DNA of 30,102 bases from contig DATKMS010000216.1 in the NCBI GenBank assembly GCA_035541735.1, forward strand, positions 1-30,102, given 5' to 3'. Source of the stretch: DATKMS01 sp035541735 (GTDB lineage Bacteria; Desulfobacterota; Binatia; HRBIN30). Position 1 is the stretch's first letter; the number at the start of each line of letters is the position of its first letter. Positions 16,180 through 24,102 of the stretch are shown here, one piece after another. The notes beneath the pieces were generated by a model. That model searched no databases and was not told the DNA's origin. It was given only the letters and a program-made list of their open reading frames with translations. The translations under genes and the position numbers were made by a program.

Positions 16180-17874
16180 TCACGCAGCACGCAGCGCCAC
16201 CCCGCCGCGGGCGGCGGTTTCTGTGCCCCCGTCGATGAGCACCGCGCCGTTCACGATCACGTACTCCACACCCGTGGCACGCTGAATCAGCCGGGCCGCC
16301 CCGCCGGGAAGGTCGGCAACCAGCTCGGTGCGTTGCAGGCCGACCGTCGACGGATCGAAGAGCACGAGATCGGCTGCGAATCCGGGGCGGATCTCGCCGC
16401 GGCTATCGAGGCCGTAGAGCCGTGCCGGTGCGCTGGTGAGCAACCGTACCGCCTCTTCAAGCGACAGCGCCTGCAGCTCCCGCACCCAGTGGCCGAGCAG
16501 ATGGCTCGTGAATCCTTGATCGGACAACGTATCCACGTGCGCGCCGGCGTCGGAGAGCGCCAGGATTCCCGCCGGATGGCGGATGAGCTCGCCGACGATG
16601 CGCTCGTCGGTGTTGAGGATCGGAATGCCGAACTGGCAGCGCAGGTCGCTCTCCAGCGAGAGGTCCAGCATCGCGTCCACCGGATCGCCACCGCGTGCTA
16701 CTGCGATCTCCGCCAGCGACACATCGGTCCACAACCTGTGTGCGGCCACCGGCGAGTAGCGCAGAAAGAACTGCTCCCACGACGGCGCCAGCGCAGCCAC
16801 CCACGAACCCGCGCGCGACATGGCGCGCAGCTCGTCACGGAACGCGGGGCCGGCGAACAGCGCGCGGCGCTCCGCTGCCGGCTTGTGGAAGATGGTGCGC
16901 CAGAAGGGATTGTTCTCAGTCGCGATGGTGCTGGTACCGAAGCTGATGCGGATCTCGAGTGGGCGGCAGCCGACTTGTGGCACGACATGGGCCCCGCCCG
17001 CTTGCGCAGCCCGCGCCTCTTCGATCAGACGCAGCGCGCCCTCGGGATCGAACGGACTGTGCTGCAACGGCGCCCAGGTCACCGGCCGGCGGCTGGCCTT
17101 GGCAACCTCGATGTAGAAACGCTGGTCCTCCGATTTGCCGTCGGTTCCGCCGATCGTGTGCCGCGGCGCAATCTCGGTGATGCCGCGCCCGAACTCGCCC
17201 AACACGCTCGCCAGCGCGCGGATTTCATCACGCGGCGCGACACGGCTGGGCACCGGGGTGCCGTCGCCGAAGAAATGCGTCGGCGACTCGGAGGTGGAAA
17301 AGCCGCATGCCCCGGCGCGCAGCGCGTCGCGCACCACGTCCTGCATGCGTCGCAACTCGTCCTCGGTCGCAGCCCGCTCGGTGGCCGCGGCGCCCATGAC
17401 GTAGTAGCGAATCGCCGCGTGGCCGACGAAGACCGCGACGTTGAGGCCCGGCCGCCAGCGCTCCAGGGTGTCCAGATACTCGGGAAAGGTCTCCCATTCC
17501 CAGTGAATCCCGGCGCGCAACGCTTCAGTTGGCATGCCTTCCACGTACAGCAGCATTTCCATCAACAACTCGCGGTCGGTGGGACGGCAGGGGGCAATGC
17601 TGAAGCCGCAGTTCCCCATGACCACAGTGGTGACGCCGTGCCAGCACGAGGGTGTCAGGGCCCGATCCCATGATACCTGGCAGTCGTAGTGCGTGTGCAG
17701 GTCGATGAACCCGGGGGCCAGGGTAAGCCCGCCGCCATCGATCGTCCGCCGCGCCCCACCTCCCACTTTGCCCACCTCGACAATGCGTCCGTCGCGCAGC
17801 GCGACATCACCGCGCCGTCGCGGCGTGCCCGTGCCGTCACAGATATCCGCCCCACGGATGATCACATCGTGCAT
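16180..17874 (-). CDS. Amidohydrolase of the D-aminoacylase / N-acyl-D-amino-acid deacylase type
   Basis: The product has 564 residues and ATG 17874 fits the family start (DVIIRGADICDGTG). The N- and C-terminal strands form the composite beta domain around a metal-dependent TIM barrel. Metal-site motifs in order are FIDLHTHYDCQ (His60, His62, Asp64), GNCGFS (Cys89, a metal ligand in D-aminoacylases), GHAAIR (His151), and SDAGAHVD near 441-448 (Asp442, His446). The tail has the usual GEIRPGFAADLVLFDP. Family members hydrolyse N-acyl-D-amino acids or related cyclic amides. The exact substrate cannot be inferred, and several relatives are of unproven function. It is divergent from the DoxX-like gene with a 148-nt gap. 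Confidence 0.93.
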   Translation of the reverse strand: MHDVIIRGADICDGTGTPRRRGDVALRDGRIVEVGKVGGGARRTIDGGGLTLAPGFIDLHTHYDCQVSWDRALTPSCWHGVTTVVMGNCGFSIAPCRPTDRELLMEMLLYVEGMPTEALRAGIHWEWETFPEYLDTLERWRPGLNVAVFVGHAAIRYYVMGAAATERAATEDELRRMQDVVRDALRAGACGFSTSESPTHFFGDGTPVPSRVAPRDEIRALASVLGEFGRGITEIAPRHTIGGTDGKSEDQRFYIEVAKASRRPVTWAPLQHSPFDPEGALRLIEEARAAQAGGAHVVPQVGCRPLEIRISFGTSTIATENNPFWRTIFHKPAAERRALFAGPAFRDELRAMSRAGSWVAALAPSWEQFFLRYSPVAAHRLWTDVSLAEIAVARGGDPVDAMLDLSLESDLRCQFGIPILNTDERIVGELIRHPAGILALSDAGAHVDTLSDQGFTSHLLGHWVRELQALSLEEAVRLLTSAPARLYGLDSRGEIRPGFAADLVLFDPSTVGLQRTELVADLPGGAARLIQRATGVEYVIVNGAVLIDGGTETAARGGVALRAA

Positions 17875-17962
17875 GGCTCACTCCTCGCTGCTTTTGATCG
17901 CTCGCAGGTTAGCGCAGCAACGCATGTCGTGCGAGATGGCGCGCGAAACTGCCGCCATCCGG

Positions 17963-17991
17963 TTGCAGTGCGCCCATCGTTCTTGTACTGC
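17963..17991 (+). promoter_or_regulatory. Weak promoter-like pair upstream of the DoxX-like gene
   Basis: TTGCAG (17963-17968) and TACTGC (17986-17991) are 17 nt apart, about 30 nt before the start at 18023. The -10 match is poor, so this is only a candidate. Confidence 0.25.
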
Positions 17992-18022
17992 GCCGGCATC
18001 GACTTCGACGCGGAGGTTCGAA

Positions 18023-18427
18023 ATGGAAGAGGCGAACGATCTCGTCGTCCTGCACCCCGCCATTGCGGTGACCGGACGCATCATGTTCACCCTCATCTTC
18101 TTCTTGTCGGGCATCACGCACTTCACCCGCCTGAACGACTATGTCGCGTTGATGCCTGCGGCGATTCCGTTTCGCACCTTCTGGGTGCTGATCTCCGCGG
18201 TGGTCGAGCTGGTCGGCGCCACGTTGATCGTCGCCAACAAGTATCCGCGTCTCGGCGCCTGGCTCATCGCAATCTTTCTCGTACCGGTGACAATCACGGT
18301 CCACGGCACATGGATGATCAGCGCGCCGGACGCGCAGATGCGCGCGATGCAGACGTCGTTCTTCTTGAAGGGGGTGACGATGACGGGGGCGGCGCTTCTG
18401 ATCACGCAGCTGGGCGTGAAGCGCTAG
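18023..18427 (+). CDS. DoxX-like small integral membrane protein
   Basis: The product has 134 residues. ATG 18023 follows GGAGG (18012-18016) by 6 nt; longer in-frame starts upstream lack such a site and run across the amidohydrolase start. Four hydrophobic helices are visible, approximately residues 14-34, 51-71, 77-97 and 112-129. The first contains RIMFTLIFFLSGITHFT and the second FWVLISAVVELVGATLIVANKYPRLGAW, a pattern characteristic of DoxX/DUF-type membrane proteins (SG-x-x-H in helix 1, E-x-x-G in helix 2). Members are linked to redox or quinone-related functions in some bacteria, but this one's role is unknown. It ends 30 nt before the convergent nitroreductase. Confidence 0.85.
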   Translation: MEEANDLVVLHPAIAVTGRIMFTLIFFLSGITHFTRLNDYVALMPAAIPFRTFWVLISAVVELVGATLIVANKYPRLGAWLIAIFLVPVTITVHGTWMISAPDAQMRAMQTSFFLKGVTMTGAALLITQLGVKR

Positions 18428-18457
18428 CCGTGCCTACTCGGCGACCGTCATCGTCCC

Positions 18458-19108
18458 TCACCCCGACTCGGTGACCGCCAGCGGCTGGCCGTACACGTCG
18501 ACGAATGCCATTCCCGCCAGCGGTCGCCGGCGGAGCCGCTTGGGAAAAGGTCTGGCCGGGTAGCCAAGGGCGATCACCGCGGCGGTGACGATGTCGTCAG
18601 GGATGTGCAGCAACTGCTTCATTTGCGGTTCGACCATGCACAGCAGCGTCGTGAGCGCGCTGCCCAGTCCCTCGTCTCGCGCCTTGAGCAGCACGTTCTG
18701 CACGGCAGGGTACACCGACGCGCCGCCCACGATGCTCAAGCGACCGAGCCCTTGATCGGTCGGCAGCACGTCCGCCAGCCGGGCACAGACGACGAGCAGC
18801 ACCGGCACCTCATCGAGGTGCTGCGCGAAGTGATCGGCATTGGCGAGCAGACGCGCCCGCGCTGCATCGTGCGGCGCCGCTTCCTTGATGCGCGCCACGT
18901 AGCTCGTCCAGATCGGCAGGTACCATTCCTTCAACGTCCGCTTCTTCTCGACGTCGCGCACGGCAATGAAGCGCACCGGTTGCCGGTTGCCGCCGCTCGG
19001 GGCAAACCGCGCCGCGTCGAGGACCCGCGCGAGGACATCTGTCGGAAGGGGGTCGGGACGGTAGAAGCGACACGTCCCGGTGGTTTCGATCACTTCTTGT
19101 AGGGTCAT
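18458..19108 (-). CDS. Nitroreductase-family FMN oxidoreductase
   Basis: The product has 216 residues, within the family range. The N-terminus TCRFYRPDPLPTDVLARVLDAARFAPSGGNRQPVRFIAV has the FMN-phosphate Arg and the APSGGNxQP loop typical of nitroreductases. The centre has the dimer-interface helix and GASVYPAVQNVLLKARDEGLGSALTT, matching the usual A..N..L.A...GLGS motif. Near the end, VTAAVIALGYPARPF is the usual IALGYP strand. It should use NAD(P)H to reduce nitro, quinone or other electrophilic substrates in the cytosol; the physiological substrate is unknown. It lies 54 nt downstream of the RES toxin gene on the same strand and may share its transcript. Confidence 0.9.
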   Translation of the reverse strand: MTLQEVIETTGTCRFYRPDPLPTDVLARVLDAARFAPSGGNRQPVRFIAVRDVEKKRTLKEWYLPIWTSYVARIKEAAPHDAARARLLANADHFAQHLDEVPVLLVVCARLADVLPTDQGLGRLSIVGGASVYPAVQNVLLKARDEGLGSALTTLLCMVEPQMKQLLHIPDDIVTAAVIALGYPARPFPKRLRRRPLAGMAFVDVYGQPLAVTESG

Positions 19109-19162
19109 AGCAGCCTCAGTCGTCCATCCTGAAGTTGGCCTGCATGAAGTCTCCTGCAGTGA

Positions 19163-19654
19163 TCACTCGCCGGCAGCGAGACGACGCAACAGACGGTTGT
19201 CGAGCGCCAGGGGGACGGGATCGTGCACGACGAACTCGTTCCAAGCGTCCGGATAGATCACCACATTGAAGGCCCGGGCCACCGTCGCCGCCGGCACGAT
19301 CGCACCGGGCCGGCGCTCGGCGCGCAGGCGCTCGGCGACTCGGCGACATGCCTCATAGTCATCCGGGGCGGTGAGGGCCGAGAACGTCACACCCAAACGC
19401 GCCAGCGTTCGCGGCAGCCGCAGGTCGACCAGCGGGGCCTCCACCTCGACCTCGAAGAGCACGTGAGTGGCGAGCGCCTCAGGCGCCGCGTAGCCAGCGA
19501 CGATCTCGAGTGCACAGCCACCCGGACAATCCGCCAAATACACGGCGCGCACTCCGGCAGCGTTGTAGCGGCCGGGAAAGCGCGCGGCGCCCTCGCCGTT
19601 GAACGCTGTGGGGGCGTGGGCGCGCCGCACGCTGCGCCACAGCGTCAGGCTCAC
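19163..19654 (-). CDS. RES-domain toxin (RES-Xre toxin-antitoxin system)
   Basis: The product has 163 residues. The GTG start overlaps the antitoxin stop in GTGA (19651-19654), the usual antitoxin-first layout. The RES domain covers nearly the whole protein. FNGEGAARFPGRYNAAGVRAVYLA provides the conserved Arg29 and Tyr39, and CALEIVAGY provides Glu50; these match the active-site Arg, Tyr and Glu of characterised RES toxins, which deplete NAD+. In the usual VPSA segment near the end this protein has VPAAT, so the 'S' of RES is Ala122. WNEFVVHDP replaces the usual NP-H segment. Activity is therefore likely but not assured. It probably forms a complex with the upstream antitoxin and is controlled by the operator before that gene. 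Confidence 0.9.
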   Translation of the reverse strand: MSLTLWRSVRRAHAPTAFNGEGAARFPGRYNAAGVRAVYLADCPGGCALEIVAGYAAPEALATHVLFEVEVEAPLVDLRLPRTLARLGVTFSALTAPDDYEACRRVAERLRAERRPGAIVPAATVARAFNVVIYPDAWNEFVVHDPVPLALDNRLLRRLAAGE

Positions 19655-20031
19655 GCCGGCACGCCGTGCTCGATACGGCCGAGGACCAGCTTCACCTGTT
19701 CCCAGCCGAGCGACGTGTCGAGCAGCGAAAGGGGTGTCTTCCCGGCCAGCGCGGGGTTCGCACGGGTCAACCACTGCTGCGCCGCGCGCGTCGAGCCCAG
19801 CACCTCGGCCGCGCGCACCAGGACGTCGTGCGTGCGTGCAATCTTGTCGGCAATCACCGCCGGCACCACCGGCGCGTTCTTCAGCCGGTGCATGGTCCGT
19901 TCGGGAATCGCCAGCGCCTCCGCGACCGTCCGCAGCGGCAGCCCGAGCGCCGCGAGCAGCCCCGCCAGGGGCGCCTGCCGCCCGAGGCTGCGCCCTTCTC
20001 GAACGCGCGCAATCGGCTGAGCATGTGCCAT
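19651..20031 (-). CDS. Xre/MbcA/ParS-type antitoxin (DUF2384)
   Basis: The product has 126 residues. The N-terminal half has the Xre-like helix-turn-helix found in RES antitoxins (LAALGLPLRTVAEALAIPERTMHRLKN, about 26-52). The C-terminal half is the toxin-binding DUF2384 domain, with VLGSTRAAQQWLTRANPALAGKTPLSLLDTSLGWEQVKLVLGRIEHGV (about 77-124); the PLSLLDT…G…V…L.RIE..V series is diagnostic. It neutralises the overlapping RES toxin and should repress its own operon. ATG 20031 has no ribosome site upstream. It sits inside the downstream operator half, about 10 nt after the predicted -10, so the message may be leaderless. Confidence 0.92.
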   Translation of the reverse strand: MAHAQPIARVREGRSLGRQAPLAGLLAALGLPLRTVAEALAIPERTMHRLKNAPVVPAVIADKIARTHDVLVRAAEVLGSTRAAQQWLTRANPALAGKTPLSLLDTSLGWEQVKLVLGRIEHGVPA

Positions 20032-20069
20032 ACGGCAGAGAGACTACGCCATTTGGCAGATGGGGGCAA
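20026..20069 (-). promoter_or_regulatory. Promoter with two operator sites controlling the RES-Xre module
   Basis: Read on the minus strand, TTGCCC (20064-20069) and TAGTCT (20041-20046) form a -35/-10 pair spaced 17 nt. Two matching palindromic sites lie at 20026-20037 and 20047-20058. They share GCCATnnGGCA and are 21 bp apart, two helical turns. One fills the spacer between -35 and -10. The other covers the predicted transcription start and the antitoxin ATG. Binding by the antitoxin would occlude polymerase. The layout is seen directly; the regulatory role is inferred. Confidence 0.6.
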
Positions 20070-20085
20070 GCCCCCACGCGCCGCA

Positions 20086-21099
20086 TCAGGCGCGCGTTCC
20101 CGGCTGCACCAGCGCGTCGATCCGCGCCAGGTGTTCATCCGGAATGGTCACGGGGAGGGCTTCGAAGCCGGCGTCGAGATGGCGCATGAGGCGCGGGCCG
20201 ACGATCGCCGCCGTCACCGCCGGATGCCGCAGCGTCCACGCGGTTGCGTAGGCGGCCAGCGACACACCGAGTTGCGCAGCCATCGTCACGAGTTCCTCCA
20301 CGACCTCCAGCCGGCGCTGGCCGCGCGCGCTGTTGAGATCGAAGTTGTCGCGCACGAACAGGCCGAATTCGGTCTCGTTGGCGGCGCGCGAGTCAGGCGG
20401 CGGCGCCTGGCCGCGGCGGTAGCGGCCGGCCAGCCAGCCGCCTTCGAGCGGGCTCCACACGATGGCCCCAAACCCGAAACGCTCGCACACCGGGAAGACG
20501 TCCCGCTCGACGTCGCGCGAGAAGATCGAATACGGCGGCTGCGTGCAAATGAAGCGTTCAAGGCCGCGCCGCTCGCTGAGCCACAAGGATTCGACCATGC
20601 GCCAGCCGCTGAACTGCAGATCAACCGGGTCGGAGGCGTGTCCGGTGGAGACGCCGAGATACCGAATCTTGCCCTGACGCACCAGGTCGGAGAGTGCACT
20701 CAAGCTCTCTTCCAGCGGCGTGTCGCGGTCGTTGCGATGCAACTGGTAGAGATCGATCCAGTCGGTGCCCAGACGCCGCAGGCTTTCCTCGACTTGCAGG
20801 AAGATGTGCCGGCGGGAGGTGCCGCGGTCGAGCGCACCGCCGGCGCCGGGCATGAAGACCTTGGTCGCAATCACCAGCGCGTCACGCCGTCCACGCACCG
20901 CTTTGCCGACGATCTCCTCCGACTCACCCCAGCAATAGCGGTTGGCCGTATCGATGAAGTTGATGCCTTCGTCAAGCGCCCGATGCACGATGCGCACGCA
21001 GTCGTCGTGGTCGGTGTTGCCCCAGCGGCCAAACATCATCGTGCCGAGACAGAGCCGCGACACCTTGAGTCCAGTGTTCCCCAAACGTCGATAGTCCAT
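20086..21099 (-). CDS. Aldo/keto reductase
   Basis: The product has 337 residues and is a cytosolic NAD(P)H-dependent oxidoreductase of the AKR superfamily (TIM barrel). The start MDYRRLGNTGLKVSRLCLGTM is canonical. The catalytic tetrad is complete: Asp50 and Tyr55 in FIDTANRYCWGESE, Lys80 in VIATKVF, and His121 in DLYQLHRND. GKIRYLGVS and the cofactor-binding tail (TAAIVGPRLMRHLD) follow as expected. The Cys-Trp following Tyr55 is less usual than the common Y-G-x-G. Its substrate is unknown; many relatives act on sugars, xenobiotics or carbonyl metabolites. It is upstream of the antitoxin on the same strand, but the antitoxin has its own promoter, so co-regulation is uncertain. Confidence 0.95.
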   Translation of the reverse strand: MDYRRLGNTGLKVSRLCLGTMMFGRWGNTDHDDCVRIVHRALDEGINFIDTANRYCWGESEEIVGKAVRGRRDALVIATKVFMPGAGGALDRGTSRRHIFLQVEESLRRLGTDWIDLYQLHRNDRDTPLEESLSALSDLVRQGKIRYLGVSTGHASDPVDLQFSGWRMVESLWLSERRGLERFICTQPPYSIFSRDVERDVFPVCERFGFGAIVWSPLEGGWLAGRYRRGQAPPPDSRAANETEFGLFVRDNFDLNSARGQRRLEVVEELVTMAAQLGVSLAAYATAWTLRHPAVTAAIVGPRLMRHLDAGFEALPVTIPDEHLARIDALVQPGTRA

Positions 21100-21169
21100 A
21101 GCGCTCTCTCTACCCCGATGTCAGAGCATGGCCAAGCGGGCAAGTGTCCAGTGCGCCCAAGAGGAAGCG

Positions 21170-23056
21170 CTATTTCCCGAACAGCCGGTCAAGCAGTTTG
21201 CCCCCCTTCGTCTCCCCACCATTCAGCGCCTTGCCCAGGGTTTCCTTCAGCACATTCCTGGTACTGGCCTCGATCAGCTTGGTCACGTCCGGGCGCGCCT
21301 CGAGGTTGGGCGGCCGACCCTCGACGCTGACCGGAATGCTGAGCGTGCCGTCGTCGTTGAGCACCGGCCGCAGCTCCTTGGCTCCTCCGATCATCACCTG
21401 CGACAGCTCGGGGTTGAGAGTCACCGTGGCCGCTAGGTTGACCTCAGACGCGAACGAGACCCGGCCGCTTGCCGCCAGCGTCAACGGTTCGCTCTCCATC
21501 CTGAGATTGCGCGTCTCTGCCCATCCCGAGTGGACGGTGAAATCGCCGCTGAGCGATTCGATTTCGGTGTCCTTGGACGAGAAGTATCTCTTGAAGCGCG
21601 GCTCGTCGGCCACGCCGCCCGCGAGCAGTGGGACACGCTTCGCCGCCGTCAGCACGGCGGCAGCGAGGTTGAATCCCTTGAGCACGCCGTGCTTCATACC
21701 GAAACCCGCCGTGCCGTCCAGCGAGCGCGCGATGTCCCCCATTCCCTGCCCGCGTACGTTCAACGCCAGCTTCGAAATGACTCCTTCCATTTGCAACCGC
21801 GTCCGCGGATCTGCGAGCGCGATCAGCTCGGCAACCGAGAAGCCGGAGCCGTCGACGCGCGCCGCGAAGCGATGCGGCGGCGCGAGCGCACCTTCGACCG
21901 TTCCGGACATCGAACCTGAAAGCGCCGTGAGTGTGAACGGGGCGACGCGCACCGTATCGCCCTCGACGGCAGCGGAGAAGCTGAGCATCGCCGGCTTGTC
22001 CTGAAGCATGAACGAGAGGTGATTCGTTGCCACGCTTTGCTTGTTTTGATTGCCGCTCACCAGGAGCACACCGGCCATCTTCGTCAGCGCCAGCGTACCG
22101 TGTTGCACGGCAACGTCCCGCAATTCGATCGTGCCCGAGGCGGAGTATGCAGCGGCTGCAAACGTCGCCTTCAGATCCGGCTTCACCGTCCCGCCCAGCT
22201 TGACGTCGGAGAGGGCTGGCGCCAGCGGCGCCGCGAGCTGCATCACCTCATCCAGCTTGATGCCGTCCGATGCGATGGTGATGTCGCCGGAAGCGGAATT
22301 CAGGTTCGCGGCGCCTCCAAGTGTCACGGCACCGCCGGGGAAGTCGACTTTCAAGTCGCCAAGCCCAATGTCACCGGTTGCCAGGTTGAACGACTGGCCC
22401 GTCCCGCTCGCCGAGACGCGGCCAGCCTTCGGCAGATCGGCACGCAGCGCGAGACTCGACACCATCTCTGTGTCTCCTGCTGCCGACAGCGCGGTGGTCA
22501 GGTTGATGTGTTGCACCGACTGCTCGGTGCCGTCGGCGGCACGCAATGTAAACGTCGCGTCGCGGATCTCGAACCTGCGGAGGTCGATGCTCAGCCCCGA
22601 GCGGACGGGCGAGGCCGCCGGCGCGGCCGCTGGCCCGGCGGCAGCCGGCCGCCGTGGCGGCGCCGCCGGATGAGGTCGGGGGAATCCCTCGACGAACATC
22701 CCCTCCTTCGTCCTAACGACGGTCATCACCGGTGCCTCGAGGCTGACGGTTTCGATGACCAGGCGGCGCGCCAACAGAGGCAGCAGCTTCACATGCAGCA
22801 CCAATCGCTTGAGAGACAGCGCCTCCGTGCTCCCCGGTTGCGAAACGCGCGCCTCGCCCACGTGGACCTTGATGGATGGAAAGACCGACACAGACAGGGC
22901 ACCCAGAGAAACAGAAGCATGCAAGGCGTGGCTCGCGGTCCGTTCGATGTCGGGCTTGAAGCGCTCGACGAGCGAGTTCGCACTGTAGGCGGCGATCGCC
23001 AGGAGCGCTCCCGCCAGGCCGGCCGCAACGCCCAGAATCCATAGCAGCTTCTTCAT
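21170..23056 (-). CDS. AsmA-family envelope protein
   Basis: The product has 628 residues. ATG 23056 follows GGAGGG with good spacing. One N-terminal membrane anchor (KKLLWILGVAAGLAGALLAIAAY) precedes a long periplasmic part made of repeated short beta strands, which in this family form a groove for lipid between the membranes. An Ala/Pro-rich linker lies near 128-150. The C-terminal region around 440-490 (KLALNVRGQGMGDIARSLDGTAGFGMKHGVLKGFNLAAAVL) is the AsmA signature. It ends KGGKLLDRLFGK. It probably helps outer-membrane assembly or phospholipid transport. It lies 77 nt after the solute-binding lipoprotein gene and downstream of the related DUF748 gene, suggesting an envelope operon. Confidence 0.9.
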   Translation of the reverse strand: MKKLLWILGVAAGLAGALLAIAAYSANSLVERFKPDIERTASHALHASVSLGALSVSVFPSIKVHVGEARVSQPGSTEALSLKRLVLHVKLLPLLARRLVIETVSLEAPVMTVVRTKEGMFVEGFPRPHPAAPPRRPAAAGPAAAPAASPVRSGLSIDLRRFEIRDATFTLRAADGTEQSVQHINLTTALSAAGDTEMVSSLALRADLPKAGRVSASGTGQSFNLATGDIGLGDLKVDFPGGAVTLGGAANLNSASGDITIASDGIKLDEVMQLAAPLAPALSDVKLGGTVKPDLKATFAAAAYSASGTIELRDVAVQHGTLALTKMAGVLLVSGNQNKQSVATNHLSFMLQDKPAMLSFSAAVEGDTVRVAPFTLTALSGSMSGTVEGALAPPHRFAARVDGSGFSVAELIALADPRTRLQMEGVISKLALNVRGQGMGDIARSLDGTAGFGMKHGVLKGFNLAAAVLTAAKRVPLLAGGVADEPRFKRYFSSKDTEIESLSGDFTVHSGWAETRNLRMESEPLTLAASGRVSFASEVNLAATVTLNPELSQVMIGGAKELRPVLNDDGTLSIPVSVEGRPPNLEARPDVTKLIEASTRNVLKETLGKALNGGETKGGKLLDRLFGK

Positions 23057-23133
23057 GGCGCCCTCCGGCGCAGGGCGACCGCACAGAGCGGGTGGCGCGG
23101 GAACTCAGTAGCCGCGAGCCACGACGCCCCGTG

Positions 23134-23979
23134 TCACGGTGACGTGAGCACCGTGATTTTGCGCACCGGAATCCAGTGGTCGAGGATTGATTCCAGATAG
23201 CCGTCCTTCTTCCAATGCTGAAGTTCAGCGTTCAGGTTATCCCGCAGCGTCGGATCGTCCTGCCGTACGGCCCAGGCCAGGTGTTCGTCGGTCAGCGGCG
23301 TGTAGCGTCCCGTCAGGTCGGGGTACTGATCACGCAGCTGGCCGCGGATGCGCCAGATGGCCGGTGCGTCGTAGATGAAGAAATCGATCTGCTTGGCGCG
23401 CAAAGCCTCGATCCCGGCGTCGAGCGTCGGGTAGCCCTTGAGCTTCGCCTTGGTCAGGTTCTGGCGTGCGTACAGCTCGCCGGTGCTGTTGGTCTGGAAG
23501 CCAACGCGCGACGTCGGCAGATCCATGGACCCCGGCTTGCGCAGTTTCTCGTAGTCCTTCCTGCGGATCAGCGCCATCTGGCCGGCGCGCACGTACCAGT
23601 CCGTGAAGCTGACGAGCTTGCTGCGTTCTTCGGTGACTGACATGCCGGACATGATGACATCGATGCGGCCGGCACGCAGCGCCGGGATGAGGTCATCCCA
23701 CGGCAGCTCGACGAGCACAAACTTCTGTCCAAGGTCGAGCGACAGTTGATGCGCGAAGTCCACCTCGATGCCCTTGAGCTGGCCGTTTTCCTTGAAGGCC
23801 AGCGGCGGATAGATCGGCGCGATGCCGACGCGAATCTCGGCTGGTGGTGCTTGCACCGGCGGCGCGCTGGGATGCGTTGTGCGGCTGCAGCCGCCGGCTG
23901 CGGCGAGCGACGATAGCAGGACCGCGATTGCAACCAGGTTGCGCCCGCTCTCCGGATTTTCTGATCCACTTCTCCTCAT
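23134..23979 (-). CDS. Family 3 solute-binding lipoprotein (amino-acid-type)
   Basis: The product has 281 residues from ATG 23979, which follows the GGAGGGAAGG ribosome site; upstream in-frame codons were excluded. A signal peptide ends in the lipobox AGGC (Cys31), so it is lipid-anchored. The mature protein is the two-lobed binding protein of polar amino-acid uptake systems: IRVGIAPIYPPLAFKENGQLKGIEVDFAHQL (first lobe), AGRIDVIMSGMSVTEERSKLVSFTDWYV (ligand pocket), RVGFQTNSTGE, and AKQIDFFIYDAPAIW. No permease or ATPase gene adjoins it. It may serve a transporter encoded elsewhere, or act as a sensor or chaperone in this envelope cluster. The ligand is unknown. Confidence 0.92.
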   Translation of the reverse strand: MRRSGSENPESGRNLVAIAVLLSSLAAAGGCSRTTHPSAPPVQAPPAEIRVGIAPIYPPLAFKENGQLKGIEVDFAHQLSLDLGQKFVLVELPWDDLIPALRAGRIDVIMSGMSVTEERSKLVSFTDWYVRAGQMALIRRKDYEKLRKPGSMDLPTSRVGFQTNSTGELYARQNLTKAKLKGYPTLDAGIEALRAKQIDFFIYDAPAIWRIRGQLRDQYPDLTGRYTPLTDEHLAWAVRQDDPTLRDNLNAELQHWKKDGYLESILDHWIPVRKITVLTSP

Positions 23980-24102
23980 CACCTTCCCTCCTCGTTCGGC
24001 GACTGGGACGCCGGCCGCACGTGATTCCCGATGCCACGGTGTCGGTGTCCACTGCGTCGGGATAGACTCTTCGCACTCCCACGGACGCACCGCAAGCGCG
24101 CG

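Noticed and set aside
15823..17673. 616-codon plus-strand frame opposite the amidohydrolase
   Set aside because: The minus-strand amidohydrolase has a complete set of metal motifs. The plus frame has none and spans an intergenic gap.
19667..20086. RES frame extended upstream to 20086
   Set aside because: The added part is antitoxin sequence in another frame. The GTGA overlap at 19651-19654 defines the real junction.
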